From contig NZ_CP013435.1 of NCBI RefSeq assembly GCF_001718795.1, forward strand, positions 1,922,001 through 1,986,000: DNA of 64,000 bases, given 5' to 3'. Below the pieces are notes generated by a model. That model saw nothing but the letters and a program-made list of their open reading frames with translations, was not told the origin of the DNA and did not search any database. This stretch comes from Burkholderia latens (GTDB taxonomy: Bacteria; Pseudomonadota; Gammaproteobacteria; Burkholderiales; Burkholderiaceae). The translations under genes and the position numbers were made by a program. Shown one piece after another: positions 47,341-56,324 of the stretch (the first letter of the stretch is position 1; each line of letters starts with the position of its first letter).

Positions 47341-48186
47341 ATGTGTCTGATTGCCTTCGACTGGCAGCCTGATGCCGCCGCCGGTCCCGTCTTTACGCTG
47401 GCCGCCAACCGTGACGAATTCTTTCGCCGGACGAGTGCGCCGCTTTCGTGGTGGGAGGACGTGCCGGGCGTGCTGGCCGGCCGCGACCTCGAAGCCGGCG
47501 GCACCTGGCTCGGCGTGTCGCGCGACGGCCGCTTCGCGGCGCTGACGAACTACCGTGCGCCGTTCGACATCCGCGCGGGCGCGCCGACCCGCGGCAAGCT
47601 CGTATCCGACTTCCTCGGCGGCCCGTCCGTCGCGCCGCTCGATTACCTTGGCCAACTTGCCGAGCATGCAGCGGTGTACAACGGCTTCAACCTGCTGGTC
47701 GGCGACTGGAAGCGGCGCGAGCTCGCGTGGTTCTGCAATCGGGCGGCCGAAGGCGAAACCGCCGTCGCCGCGCCGGTCGCGGTCGACGCCGGCGTGCATG
47801 CGCTGTCGAATGCGCAGCTCGATACGCCCTGGCCGAAAGTCGTGCGCAAACGCGCCGAGCTCGGCACGCTGCTGACCGACAATCCGACACCGTCGCTCGA
47901 CGAGCTGATCGAGCTGATGCGCGATCCGCGCGTCGCGGACGACGCCGCGCTGCCGCACACCGGCATTCCGATCGAGCGCGAACGCGCGCTGTCGGCCGCG
48001 TTCATCGAGACGCCGGAATACGGCACGCGCGGCACGACCGCGCTGCGCGTGACGATGAAGGAAGGCGTGCGGCTGACGGTCGACATCAAGGAGCGCTGCG
48101 ACGACGACGGTTCGCACCGCACCGTCCGCCCCGGCACGTTCGAGCGTGCGTTCACGTTCGACATCGACGCGACGCGGCCGCGCTGA
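47341..48186 (+). CDS. NRDE-family protein (TANGO2-like)
   Basis: 281 residues. It starts MCLIAFDWQP with the diagnostic AANRDEFFRRTSAPL (about residues 22-36); WWEDVPGVLAGRDLEAGGTW and LTNYRAP follow. The family is an Ntn-hydrolase-like fold with C2 available as a potential nucleophile. The cellular role is poorly defined; haem or lipid trafficking is proposed for the eukaryotic relative. It is 80 bases after ygfZ on the same strand and may be co-transcribed. Confidence 0.9.
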   Translation: MCLIAFDWQPDAAAGPVFTLAANRDEFFRRTSAPLSWWEDVPGVLAGRDLEAGGTWLGVSRDGRFAALTNYRAPFDIRAGAPTRGKLVSDFLGGPSVAPLDYLGQLAEHAAVYNGFNLLVGDWKRRELAWFCNRAAEGETAVAAPVAVDAGVHALSNAQLDTPWPKVVRKRAELGTLLTDNPTPSLDELIELMRDPRVADDAALPHTGIPIERERALSAAFIETPEYGTRGTTALRVTMKEGVRLTVDIKERCDDDGSHRTVRPGTFERAFTFDIDATRPR

Positions 48187-48210
48187 AGCCGCCCGGGCCG
48201 CGCCGTCGCG

Positions 48211-48651
48211 CTACGGCGCGCGCGCCATCTCGACGTGCGGCACGCCGAGTTCGACGAACGGTTCGCCGATCGCCGTGAAGCCGTGCCGCACGTAGAACGA
48301 CACCGCGGCGTCCTGCGCGTACAACCGCACGAGCGGTTCGCCGCGGCGCCGCGCGGCCGCCAGCAGCGCGTGCAGCACTGCCGAGCCGGCGCCCTGCCCG
48401 CGTGCATCGGCGAGCACCGCGACGCGGCCGATCGTGCCGGACGGCAGCAGCCGCCCGGTCGCGACCGCCCGACGTGCGCCCGTTGCCGGATCGATCCGGT
48501 AAGCCACCGCATGCACTGACAACGGATCGTCGTCGTCGAGCTCCCATTCCGGCGGGATCCGCTGCTCGCGCACGAACACCGCGTCGCGAATGCGCGCGGC
48601 GTCGGCGCCCAGCGCCGTCCAGTCGCCCGTTTCCACGAAGCTGTCGGTCAT
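48211..48651 (-). CDS. GNAT-family acetyltransferase
   Basis: 146 residues from ATG 48651 (MTDSFVETGDWTALG). The acetyl-CoA loop is VLADARGQGAGSAVLHALL (Q/RxxGxG/A type, about residues 80-98), with LYAQDAAVSFYVRHGFTAIG behind it. The family resembles ElaA/YjgM-like N-acetyltransferases. The substrate is unknown. It follows the esterase gene on the minus strand by 44 bases. Confidence 0.9.
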   Translation of the reverse strand: MTDSFVETGDWTALGADAARIRDAVFVREQRIPPEWELDDDDPLSVHAVAYRIDPATGARRAVATGRLLPSGTIGRVAVLADARGQGAGSAVLHALLAAARRRGEPLVRLYAQDAAVSFYVRHGFTAIGEPFVELGVPHVEMARAP

Positions 48652-48695
48652 CGCTCTCTCCGCGCGGCGTCGCGCGCCGCCGTCGTCAACCGCCG

Positions 48696-49655
48696 TCAAA
48701 TGTCGTCGAATGCGGCCTTCAGCGCCGCCACCGCATCGGCATGGGCAGCCCGCACCTCGGGCACGTAGCCGCCCATCTTGAAGAACTCGTGAATCATCCC
48801 CGGATAGCAGACGAGCGTGACCGCATTGCCCGCCGCGCGCAGTTTGTCCGCGTACGCGGCGCCCTCGTCGCTGAGCGGATCGTATTCGGCCGTCGCGATC
48901 CATGCCGGTGCGACGCCGGCGAACGACGGTGCGCCGCGCGTGCCGTCGAGCGGAGCGAACCGCCAGTCGTCGCGGTCCGAGCGATCGCGCACGTATTGCG
49001 TGAAGAACCACTGGATCGTGTCCTGCGTCAGCAGGTAGCCGTTCGCGAGCCGCGCGTGCGAGTCGGTGCGCTGGTGGCCAGTGACGCCGGGATAAATCAA
49101 CAACTGCAGCGCAAGATCGATGCCTGCGTCGCGCGCGAGCACCGCGCATACGGTCGCGAGCGTGCCGCCGGCGCTGTCGCCGCCGACGGCGAGCCGCGCG
49201 GCGTCGATGCCGAACGCGGCCGCCTCGCCATGCAGCCAGCGTAACGCATCGTCGGCGTCATTCACCGCTGTCGGAAACTTGTGTTCGGGCGCGAGCCTGT
49301 AATCGACCGACAGCACCGCACACTGCGCGTCGCGCGCGAACATCCGGCACAGTGCGTCGTGCGTATCGACGCTGCCGACCGTGAAGCCGCCGCCATGGTA
49401 ATAGACGAGCGCCGGCAGCGGTTCGGCGAGGCTGGGCTCGACCGGCATGAAGAGCCGCGCACCGATCGTGCGGCCATCGCGGGTCGGTACGACGCAGGCC
49501 TCGACCGCGTGCATCGGCGCGGGTGCGACGTCGAGGATCGGCGCGCTTTTCTCGTACGCGGCGCGCGCCTGCTGCGGCGTCTGGTGGTGATAGGACGGGC
49601 GTTTCGCGCGCTCGACCATGTCGAGCACCTGGGCGATCTTCGGATTCAGCGGCAT
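48696..49655 (-). CDS. Alpha/beta hydrolase, HSL-type esterase
   Basis: 319 residues from ATG 49655 (MPLNPKIAQVLDMVERAKRP). The oxyanion motif is YYHGGGFTVGS, the nucleophile serine sits in VGGDSAGGTLA, and the acid/base pair lies in AEYDPLSDEG (D near 256) and PGMIHEFFKM (H near 286). This is the hormone-sensitive-lipase group of carboxylesterases. Upstream it adjoins a decayed oxidoreductase gene. Substrate unknown. Confidence 0.93.
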   Translation of the reverse strand: MPLNPKIAQVLDMVERAKRPSYHHQTPQQARAAYEKSAPILDVAPAPMHAVEACVVPTRDGRTIGARLFMPVEPSLAEPLPALVYYHGGGFTVGSVDTHDALCRMFARDAQCAVLSVDYRLAPEHKFPTAVNDADDALRWLHGEAAAFGIDAARLAVGGDSAGGTLATVCAVLARDAGIDLALQLLIYPGVTGHQRTDSHARLANGYLLTQDTIQWFFTQYVRDRSDRDDWRFAPLDGTRGAPSFAGVAPAWIATAEYDPLSDEGAAYADKLRAAGNAVTLVCYPGMIHEFFKMGGYVPEVRAAHADAVAALKAAFDDI

Positions 49656-49695
49656 CGGTGAGGACGGCGCATGCGGCGCCGTAAGCGGACAAGCG

Positions 49696-49955
49696 TCACA
49701 TGATGCCATGCGCGGGTCGCACGGGCTGGACCGGCTGCTTGCCGCGCCCGCGGCCGTTCAGGCGCAGCGAACGCTTCCGGTGCGCGCGCCAGCTCGGATG
49801 CAATCGTCTCGCGGCCATGCAGCGGCTTCGTCGCGACGCGCTCACCCCGCTCGGCGAGCGCGTGTGCGCGGCGCGTCGATGAGCCGGACATTGTCGCCGC
49901 TCGCGCCGCCGTGCAGGCGCGATACGAGCAGGATCCGGCGATTGACCGTGTGCAT
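49696..49955 (-). pseudogene. Remnant of an NADP-dependent oxidoreductase
   Basis: No intact frame exists, but three frames carry pieces of one family (MDR-type NADP-dependent oxidoreductases such as curcumin reductase). The first reads MHTVNRRILLVSRLHGGASG from 49955, the family N-terminus. The second reads RETIASELARAPEAFAA. The third reads LNGRGRGKQPVQPV to a stop at 49696, the family C-terminus. About 80 percent of a normal gene of roughly 1 kb is missing, and at least two frame changes have occurred. The deletion is old enough to have accumulated further changes. The identification rests on the end motifs. Confidence 0.75.
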
Positions 49956-50061
49956 TGCCGGCTCCAGGCCCATTCGCACCGGATCGCCGTCCGGCCGCGC
50001 ATCCGTGCCGCGAAACGAAACGGCCCTGCCATCGCTCAGGCAGCGCCGCGCCGTTCAATAC

Positions 50062-50541
50062 CTACGCGTCGCTCGGGCCGGGCTGCGCATCAGGCGCCGT
50101 GCGCGTGCGCTGCCGCTTGATGTCGCGACCCACCGCGAGGCGCCGCATGTACTTGAACGTGCCGAGCGCCTTCGCGACGAAATTGCCGTCGCTGTCGCGC
50201 ACTTCGCCTTCGCAGTACGCCATCGTCGTCGACCGATGCATCACGCGTCCATACGCGCGCAGCTCGCCGCGCCCCGGCTGCATGAAGTTCACCTTCATCT
50301 CGACCGTAACGACGCCGACACCGTCGTCGGTCAGGCTGCGCGCGGCCATCGCGAGCGCGATGTCCGACAGCGTCATCGTCACGCCGCCGTGCGCGATGCT
50401 CCACGTATTCATGTGCCGCTCGTCGAGCGGCAGCACGATCTCGCTTGCGCCATCCTTCGCGGAAATCAATCGGACGCCGAGCAGATCGACGAACGGACTT
50501 TCGATCGACGGGCCGGCCGTCGGAGATGCCGCGTCGCTCAT
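50062..50541 (-). CDS. PaaI-type acyl-CoA thioesterase
   Basis: 159-residue hotdog-fold protein. The motif NTWSIAHGGVTMTLSDIALA contains the HGG turn, with VTVEMKVNFMQPGRG as the following strand. It should hydrolyse an acyl-CoA thioester. Its ATG overlaps the stop of the Dabb gene by four bases (ATGA, 50538-50541), so the two genes are translationally coupled. Specific substrate unknown. Confidence 0.9.
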   Translation of the reverse strand: MSDAASPTAGPSIESPFVDLLGVRLISAKDGASEIVLPLDERHMNTWSIAHGGVTMTLSDIALAMAARSLTDDGVGVVTVEMKVNFMQPGRGELRAYGRVMHRSTTMAYCEGEVRDSDGNFVAKALGTFKYMRRLAVGRDIKRQRTRTAPDAQPGPSDA

Positions 50542-50852
50542 CGTGCGCTGTCACAAACGTAGTCGACGCACTGCCGCGATTCGGCCACCGCGGCAACGAA
50601 TTTCTTCACTTCCTGGTGCACCGGGTGCACCTGGTATGCGTCGAGCGCGGCGCGGTCCGCGAAATCGGATACGAGCACGACATCCGACGTCGCTTCGAGG
50701 CCCGGCGTCGCAACCCCGACGTCGATCTGCAGGATGCCCGGCACGAGGTCGCGGCAGCCTTCGAGCTTTTCCTTCATCTTCAGCGCGTTTTGCGCACGCG
50801 TGCCGCCTTCGGCCGATTCCTTCAGCTTCCACATGACGATATGTCTGATCAC
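50538..50852 (-). CDS. Dabb-family stress-responsive A/B barrel protein
   Basis: 104 residues from GTG 50852, which follows GGAGCGAACGAA. The product opens MIRHIVMWKLKESAEGG and continues DVVLVSDFADRAALDAYQVH, typical of the dimeric ferredoxin-like Dabb fold. ATG within the sequence (MWKLKES) is a weaker start without a ribosome site. It is coupled to the PaaI thioesterase gene. Function is unknown in most bacteria. Confidence 0.88.
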   Translation of the reverse strand: MIRHIVMWKLKESAEGGTRAQNALKMKEKLEGCRDLVPGILQIDVGVATPGLEATSDVVLVSDFADRAALDAYQVHPVHQEVKKFVAAVAESRQCVDYVCDSAR

Positions 50853-51012
50853 TTCGTTCGCTCCTGTTCGTGTTGGTTCGGCGATTCGCCTGTCACCCTT
50901 GCCAGTCGGGCGCCCTATACCCGCCCATTGTTCGCTTGCGTTCGCCTGAAATCGCATCCAGCCGATAAAAATGCGGGGCACTTCAACCATCCAGACGATC
51001 CCCTTTTTCACC

Positions 51013-51265
51013 GTGCCACTTACCGACAGCAAGATCGACAAGTGAAGGCAGACGACAAGCCTACCAAACTTGCCGACGGCAATGGGCTGTATCTGACGGT
51101 GAAGCCGCCCGGCTCCACGCTTTCGTGATACCCATGAAAAATCGCCGGGAAGAAAAACGTCGTCGCGAGCGGCGAGTACCCCGCCATCCGCGTTGAAGCC
51201 AAGCGCGTGGCACGCGACGATGCCCGCGAACGTGTCGGAAAGGGGCCTAGCCCCGTCCCATTCAT
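51013..51265 (+). pseudogene. Decayed P4-type tyrosine integrase, N-terminal remnant
   Basis: Starting at GTG 51013 the frame reads VPLTDSKID, the usual N-terminus of DUF4102 integrases. A one-base deletion near 51036 shifts the frame, after which RQVKADDKPTKLADGNGLYL and VKPPGSTLS continue. Stop codons then occur at 51126 and 51135 inside the expected WRYRY region. The same frame resumes with IAGKKNVVASGEYPAIR and RVARDDARERVGKG, again integrase arm-binding domain. The catalytic domain is absent. It marks a former integration event at the left border of the accessory stretch. Confidence 0.8.
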
Positions 51266-51324
51266 GAATGGCAGCGCAACGAAGTCAGCGACGCGGATCA
51301 GGCGCCTCGGCCAGCAGACGCAGA

Positions 51325-51879
51325 TCAGTCCAGCGCCGCTCGTGTTTCGCGAAGAATTTCGTGCGACAGTTCGGGGTCGTCGACCGCGCGAGCCAGGACG
51401 AGGGCTCCGACGATGCTCGAGAGTATGTGAATAGCATCGCGACGCGCGTGTTTCTTCCTCGCCTTCGCATCAGACTCGGCCAAGCGTTCGAGCATGCCCT
51501 CGACATGCCGCGTGAAGGCCGGTTGCGCTGCCGGCTGGCGCGCAATCTCGCCGGCCAATCCTGCCATCATGCATCCGTTCCCCCTCTCGTCGCGATGTTG
51601 CTCGGTGAGGTACCCGTCAAGGTATTGAGCCCTCGTCTCGCCGCGAGCCGTGCCTTGCCTCATGGACTCGAGCGCTTTGCCCGAAGTGTCTTCGATGCTC
51701 TTCGCGATCAGGTCCTCCTTCGACTCGAAGTGATGGTAGAAGGCGCCATGAGTGAGGCCGGTTGCCTTCATGATTTCACTCAGGCTGACGCCGGAAAACC
51801 CGTATTCGCGAAACAGAATGGATGCCTGCTCGAGGATGCGGGCATGTTTTTCTGCCGTCTCTTCTGGCGGGTAACGCAT
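51325..51879 (-). CDS. TetR-family repressor
   Basis: 184 residues. The N-terminal helix-turn-helix domain reads ARILEQASILFREYGFSGVSLSEIM and GAFYHHFESKEDLIAKS. The C-terminal ligand domain (TetR_C_11-like, HILSSIVGALVLARAV) belongs to the AcrR/NemR-like subgroup. It is divergent from the NmrA gene across 212 bases, with dyads fit for a TetR operator. It probably represses that gene and itself. Confidence 0.92.
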   Translation of the reverse strand: MRYPPEETAEKHARILEQASILFREYGFSGVSLSEIMKATGLTHGAFYHHFESKEDLIAKSIEDTSGKALESMRQGTARGETRAQYLDGYLTEQHRDERGNGCMMAGLAGEIARQPAAQPAFTRHVEGMLERLAESDAKARKKHARRDAIHILSSIVGALVLARAVDDPELSHEILRETRAALD

Positions 51880-51923
51880 ACGTCCTCCAAAAACTGCAAA
51901 GAAAATGATTGACGGGAAACAGT

Positions 51924-52023
51924 ATAGTCATCATGCTTCACGAACGAAAGCATGATGGTCATCATGTTTGAAGCCCGCTTTCCTGGCACGTTGGGGCGCG
52001 CGTGCAACTTATAACATGATGAC
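51924..52023. promoter_or_regulatory. Dyad cluster, candidate TetR operators
   Basis: CATCATGCTT (51929-51938) and AAGCATGATG (51948-51957) form a perfect 10-base dyad with a 9-base spacer. An overlapping dyad CATGATG-GT-CATCATG spans 51951-51966. A third CATGATGAC half occurs at about 52015-52023. They lie 49 to 144 bases from the TetR start, between it and the NmrA gene. Confidence 0.6.
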
Positions 52024-52091
52024 CGTACTGCTTAAGCGTTGGGGCCGGCGCGCAAGCCGGGCCCGGGATTCCTTGCTTTCAGGAGATTGAC

Positions 52092-52955
52092 ATGAAGAAG
52101 TTTCTCGTCACGGGTTCCACTGGTGCGACAGGCGCTCCTACCGTTCGTCTGCTGCTGGACCACGGCCACGCGGTCGCGGCGTTAGTACGTCGTGAAGACG
52201 ATCGTTCCGACGCGCTGAAGCGAATGGGCGCACAAATCGTTACCGGGGACATGTTGAAGATCGAAGACGTTCGCCGTGCGATGCACGGTGTCGATGGCGT
52301 CTACTTCTGCTATCCGTTGACGCAGGGTGCGGTGGAAGCGACGGCGATACTCGCGCAGGCGGCAAGCGAGCATGGTGTGAAGCAGATCGTGTATATGTCG
52401 CAGCGGCAATCGCGCCCGCACGCGCGCAGCCCGGCAACGATGAGCCACTGGCTATCCGAGCGAATCCTCGACAGATCCGGTGTCCCGACAGCGCATCTGC
52501 GCGTCAATTTCTTTGCCGAATGGATGCTGTACATAGCGGCCGAGATCCGCGCCGGTCGCTACCTGACACCGTTCGATCCGGAAAGCCGCTTCGTGCCCGT
52601 CGCGGCAATCGATATCGCGAAAGTCGTCGTGGAGATTCTCGAAAATCACGAAGCGTTCGGTAGCGCGATCATTCCCGTCACAGGCCCGACTGAAGTCAGC
52701 CACATCGAACTCGCGGGCATTCTCGCGAGGACGCTTGAAAAAGAGATTCGCTTCGAACAGGTGTCGCCGGATGAATTCGTAAAGGCCATCGGGCTCGATC
52801 GCGACCCTTCGTTTGCCGCCCACTTCACGGCAGTCAGGATCGATCAGCAGGAGCAACTGCTTGCCGGCGTCGAGAAGATCACCGAGGAGATCATCGGTCG
52901 GCCGCTGACAACGCCCGAGCAGTTTATCGAAGCGCATCGCCAACATTTGGCGTGA
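52092..52955 (+). CDS. NmrA-like NAD(P)-binding protein
   Basis: 287-residue atypical short-chain dehydrogenase. The nucleotide loop is KKFLVTGSTGATGAP; the surrounding strands GVYFCYPLTQG and KQIVYMSQRQS follow the NmrA/HSCARG group. The canonical Tyr-x3-Lys catalytic pair is not in place, so it may be a redox sensor or a quinone oxidoreductase rather than a dehydrogenase. A GGAGA site precedes the ATG. It is the likely target of the divergent TetR protein. Confidence 0.88.
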   Translation: MKKFLVTGSTGATGAPTVRLLLDHGHAVAALVRREDDRSDALKRMGAQIVTGDMLKIEDVRRAMHGVDGVYFCYPLTQGAVEATAILAQAASEHGVKQIVYMSQRQSRPHARSPATMSHWLSERILDRSGVPTAHLRVNFFAEWMLYIAAEIRAGRYLTPFDPESRFVPVAAIDIAKVVVEILENHEAFGSAIIPVTGPTEVSHIELAGILARTLEKEIRFEQVSPDEFVKAIGLDRDPSFAAHFTAVRIDQQEQLLAGVEKITEEIIGRPLTTPEQFIEAHRQHLA

Positions 52956-53084
52956 ATTGACTGCGGTCGATCATTCGGGCGGCTGCGAGGTCGCAATGGG
53001 CTCGGCGGGAGGAATGCGGCATTCGGGACAGGATGTCCTCCCGATCGAGCGAGCCGACGCCGATGTGCGAGACCCGCATTCGCT

Positions 53085-54005
53085 TCAGGTAGCGATGCTG
53101 CGCGTGCTGAAAAGCCTCGATATCAGGTCGATCTGATCCAGTTGTTCGATCCACCATCTCAGCGCACGTCCCGTCTTGTCCTCCCGCCAGCCGAGGTAGC
53201 AGTTCGTGTGCGCCCGCACGCCTGTCACCTGGCGCTCGACGAGCTTGCCCTGCCGTATCAACTCCTCGGCGACGGGCGCGGGCAGCATGCCGACGGCAAT
53301 GCCTTCGCAAAGCAGGTCGATTTTGGCGGCCAGATTCGGTACGACGATGACCGGTTGCCCGTCGTGAATGGCCACCGATCTCGGCTCGAGGTCACGCGAG
53401 GTATCGCTGATGACGACGCCGCGATGACTTGAAATTGTGCCGCTATCCAGCGTCTCTTCGATCACGGCAAGCGGATGATGAGGCGCCACGACAAAAACGT
53501 GACGCAACAGGCCGATCGGCCTTGCCGCAACGTGGGGCGCGTGTGGCGGCTCGCCTGCGGCGCCGATCGCGAGATCCGCTCGCCCCGTCACGAGCGCGTC
53601 CCATACGCCACCGAGCACTTCGGTCGATAAACGAAGCCGTGTCGTCATCTTCATTTCGTAGAAGGCGCGCACGTGCGGCCACAACGACGCGAGCGGAAGA
53701 ATCTCGTCGACACACAGCCTGAGCTCAGCCTCCCAACCCGCATGGACACTTCGAACCTTCCTCTCCAGCTCCTGCCCGGCTCGGAGCAAACGACGACCGT
53801 CGTCGACGAGCAGCCGCCCCGCCTCCGTCAATTGTGCACGTCGGCCGCGGCGATCAAACAGGGCGACGTCGAGATCGGCCTCCGTCTTTTGCACAAGGTA
53901 AGTCAATGCAGACGGTACGCGATGAAGCAGCACCGCTGCCTCCGCGAACGTGCCCGCCCGATCTATCGCATCGAGCACCTCGAGAACTTCAAACGACAAC
54001 TTCAA
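53085..54005 (-). CDS. LysR-family regulator
   Basis: 306 residues. The start is TTG 54005 (read MKLSFEVLEVLDAIDRAG); no ATG in the frame gives the full DNA-binding helix. The winged helix continues VPSALTYLVQKTEADLDVALFDRR and the effector domain follows from about residue 90. Convergent with the NmrA gene (129-base gap). The upstream 328 bases to the disrupted AraC gene show no other gene. Target unknown. Confidence 0.9.
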   Translation of the reverse strand: MKLSFEVLEVLDAIDRAGTFAEAAVLLHRVPSALTYLVQKTEADLDVALFDRRGRRAQLTEAGRLLVDDGRRLLRAGQELERKVRSVHAGWEAELRLCVDEILPLASLWPHVRAFYEMKMTTRLRLSTEVLGGVWDALVTGRADLAIGAAGEPPHAPHVAARPIGLLRHVFVVAPHHPLAVIEETLDSGTISSHRGVVISDTSRDLEPRSVAIHDGQPVIVVPNLAAKIDLLCEGIAVGMLPAPVAEELIRQGKLVERQVTGVRAHTNCYLGWREDKTGRALRWWIEQLDQIDLISRLFSTRSIAT

Positions 54006-54333
54006 AGCATTTACCTGTTAGATAGGCCCGTGATGATCGACGCAGCGCTTGGCGCGTCGGCTGGTCGAGGCTTCATCGCGGCTATGGCGACTTAACGCGC
54101 CCGCCGTCGCGGCTCGCGCGGCTGCGGGGGCGCCATTCTTGCAGGCACCACGACGCTTTGCCACTATTACCCGGATCGCCCACGTCAGCCTGGCCGGTCT
54201 TTGGGGCACTGATACGTAGACATTTCGACATTTCACCGATGGATGGAAGGCGCACGGTCGACTGCGGCTACAATGGCTCGCAGGTACTTCTGCGGCGTCA
54301 AGCCTCAGTTCAACGCGTTTTCGATACTCGACC
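54006..54333. other. Divergent gap LysR / AraC, no gene seen
   Basis: 328 bases between the divergent LysR gene and the AraC-type pseudogene. I see no RNA gene or clear sigma70 promoter. Base composition is less GC-biased than the chromosomal core on either side. Confidence 0.4.
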
Positions 54334-55113
54334 GTGCCCCGCAACGATCCAAGAAACCACGCCTCTTTCTGGTTCAGCGCCCATACGCCGGGCCTGAGCT
54401 TGATGCGGGCCGATTTCACCACCCAGCAGTACGCACCGCACGTCCACGATGGATTTGTCATTGCGGTCACGGAGTCGGGCGGATCGATTATAAAGAGCCG
54501 GGGTGTGACCGATGAAGCACGGACATCGAAGCTGCTCGTCTTCAATCCGGAAGAAGCGCATTCGGGTTCGATGGGATGGAGCGAGCGCTGGCAGTACCGG
54601 TCGCTGTATCTTGCGGACGGGGCGATCTCGGCGATCGCGGACGGTCTCGGTATCGACGATGCGCCGTACTTCATCCGAAACGTCTTCGATGATCCGGATC
54701 TCATCGGCTATTTTCTGAAGCTGCACGTGTTGCTCGAAGCGGGAAACGACGTTTTTCGCGAGCGCGAACTGCTTTTCTCTACCTTCGGGCGGCTGTTTCA
54801 ACGTCATGGTTCGGGCAGCAAGCGCATTGAGCCAGCACCTCGCGACCGCACGCTGCTTCGCGCGGTAACGGATCTCATCCACGACCGGTACGCAGAAGCG
54901 TTGCTGCTGGAAGACTTGAGCGCTGCCGTGGGCCTGACACCGTTCCAACTCATCGGTCTTTTCAATCGTTGCTTGGGATTGACTCCTCACCTGTATCTGA
55001 CGCAGGTGAGACTCATGGATGGAGCAGCCCCCTGAAACACCGGACATAGCCTCTCACTTAAACTAGCGGGTAGGCATAAGACTGTGTTTTTGACTAACAC
55101 CAGGCAGGAAGTG

Positions 55114-55479
55114 ATGGAAGTGTTGACGGGCCCGGAGCGTCGGCGGCGCTGGACGGCGGAGCAGAAGCTGGCGATGGTTCGCGAGAGTTTCGAACCGGGG
55201 AAGTCGGTTTCGATGGTTGCGCGCCAGCACGGCGTGAACCCGAACCAGCTGTTCCACTGGCGCAAGCTGTACCAGGACGGGAGTCTGTCGGCGGTCAAGG
55301 CTGGAGAGGAAGTGGTCCCTGCATCAGAGCTGGCCGATGCCCTCAAGCAGATTCGTGAGCTGCAGCGGATGCTCGGCAAGAAGACCATGGAGAACGAGAT
55401 TCTCCGCGAAGCAGTCGAGTATGGCCGAGCAAAAAAATGGATAGCGCACTCGCCCTCGCTGCCGGAGGACGACCAGTGA
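55114..55479 (+). CDS. IS2-subgroup transposase OrfA
   Basis: 121 residues from ATG 55114 ([17 protein letters not shown]), equal to IS2 InsC length. HTH_23-type DNA-binding domain ([20 protein letters not shown]) followed by a leucine-zipper segment ([20 protein letters not shown]). The ribosome site is CAGGAAG. It overlaps OrfB by 43 bases. Confidence 0.93.
   Translation: MEVLTGPERRRRWTAEQKLAMVRESFEPGKSVSMVARQHGVNPNQLFHWRKLYQDGSLSAVKAGEEVVPASELADALKQIRELQRMLGKKTMENEILREAVEYGRAKKWIAHSPSLPEDDQ
55431..55439 (+). other. Probable programmed -1 frameshift site
   Basis: The run AAAAAAATG sits near the end of OrfA and at the OrfB start, matching the A6G slippery site of IS2. Slippage by -1 would give the OrfAB fusion transposase. 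The OrfB ATG itself begins with the last A of the run (55437). Confidence 0.7.
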
Positions 55480-56324
55480 AACTGGTTTGTGAAGTTCTCG
55501 GCGTGTCGCGCTCGAACGTATCGGCACGACTGTCGCGTCCGGTGACGTGGCGCGATGGCCGTCAATCGCGGCAGACGGACGATGCGAGCGTGGTCGAGGA
55601 AATCCGCCGAGTCGTCGGCGATTTGCCCAGCTATGGCTATCGCCGGGTGTGGGGCTCGCTGCGCAATGAACGCATTGCTGCCGGACAGGTGCCGTTCAAT
55701 GCGAAGCGCATCTATCGCATCATGCGCACTCACGGTCTGCTGATGCAACGGCGTCCAGCCCCGCCTCGGCCGCAACGTCGGCACGATGGCAAGGTGGCCG
55801 TCGCGCGCAGCAATCAGCGATGGTGCTCGGACGGCTTCGAGTTCCGCTGCGACAACGGCGAGCCGCTTCGAGTGACATTCGCGCTTGACTGCTGCGACCG
55901 CGAAGCGATGAGCTGGGCGGCTACGACGGCAGGTCACAGCGGCGACATCGTGCGCGACGTCATGCTGGCAGCAGTGGAAAATCGGTTTGGCAACGAGCTG
56001 CATACACCGTCCGAAATCGAGTGGCTGAGTGACAACGGTTCGGGCTATACGGCCGACGATACACGCCGGTTTGCAGCGGCCATCGGCCTGAAGCCATTGA
56101 CCACGCCGGTGTGCAGCCCGCAAAGTAACGGGATGGCCGAGAGCTTCGTGAAGACAATGAAGCGCGACTACGTTGCCTTCATGCCAAAGCCGGACGCAGC
56201 GACTGCTGCACGCAACTTGGCCATCGCGTTCGAGCATTACAACGAGAAGCATCCCCATAGCGCGCTGAAGTACCGCTCGCCTCGCGAGTTCCGGCGCTCA
56301 ATGGATTCAGCAACCTTAGTGTGA
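55437..56324 (+). CDS. IS2-subgroup transposase OrfB (DDE integrase core)
   Basis: 295 residues. The RNase H-like catalytic core contains the three acidic residues: WCSDGFEF (first D), WLSDNGSGY (second D) and [16 protein letters not shown] (E). [15 protein letters not shown] is the N-terminal HTH_21 segment and [19 protein letters not shown] the end motif. The frame is uninterrupted. It acts as the fused OrfAB in transposition. Confidence 0.94.
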   Translation: MDSALALAAGGRPVKLVCEVLGVSRSNVSARLSRPVTWRDGRQSRQTDDASVVEEIRRVVGDLPSYGYRRVWGSLRNERIAAGQVPFNAKRIYRIMRTHGLLMQRRPAPPRPQRRHDGKVAVARSNQRWCSDGFEFRCDNGEPLRVTFALDCCDREAMSWAATTAGHSGDIVRDVMLAAVENRFGNELHTPSEIEWLSDNGSGYTADDTRRFAAAIGLKPLTTPVCSPQSNGMAESFVKTMKRDYVAFMPKPDAATAARNLAIAFEHYNEKHPHSALKYRSPREFRRSMDSATLV

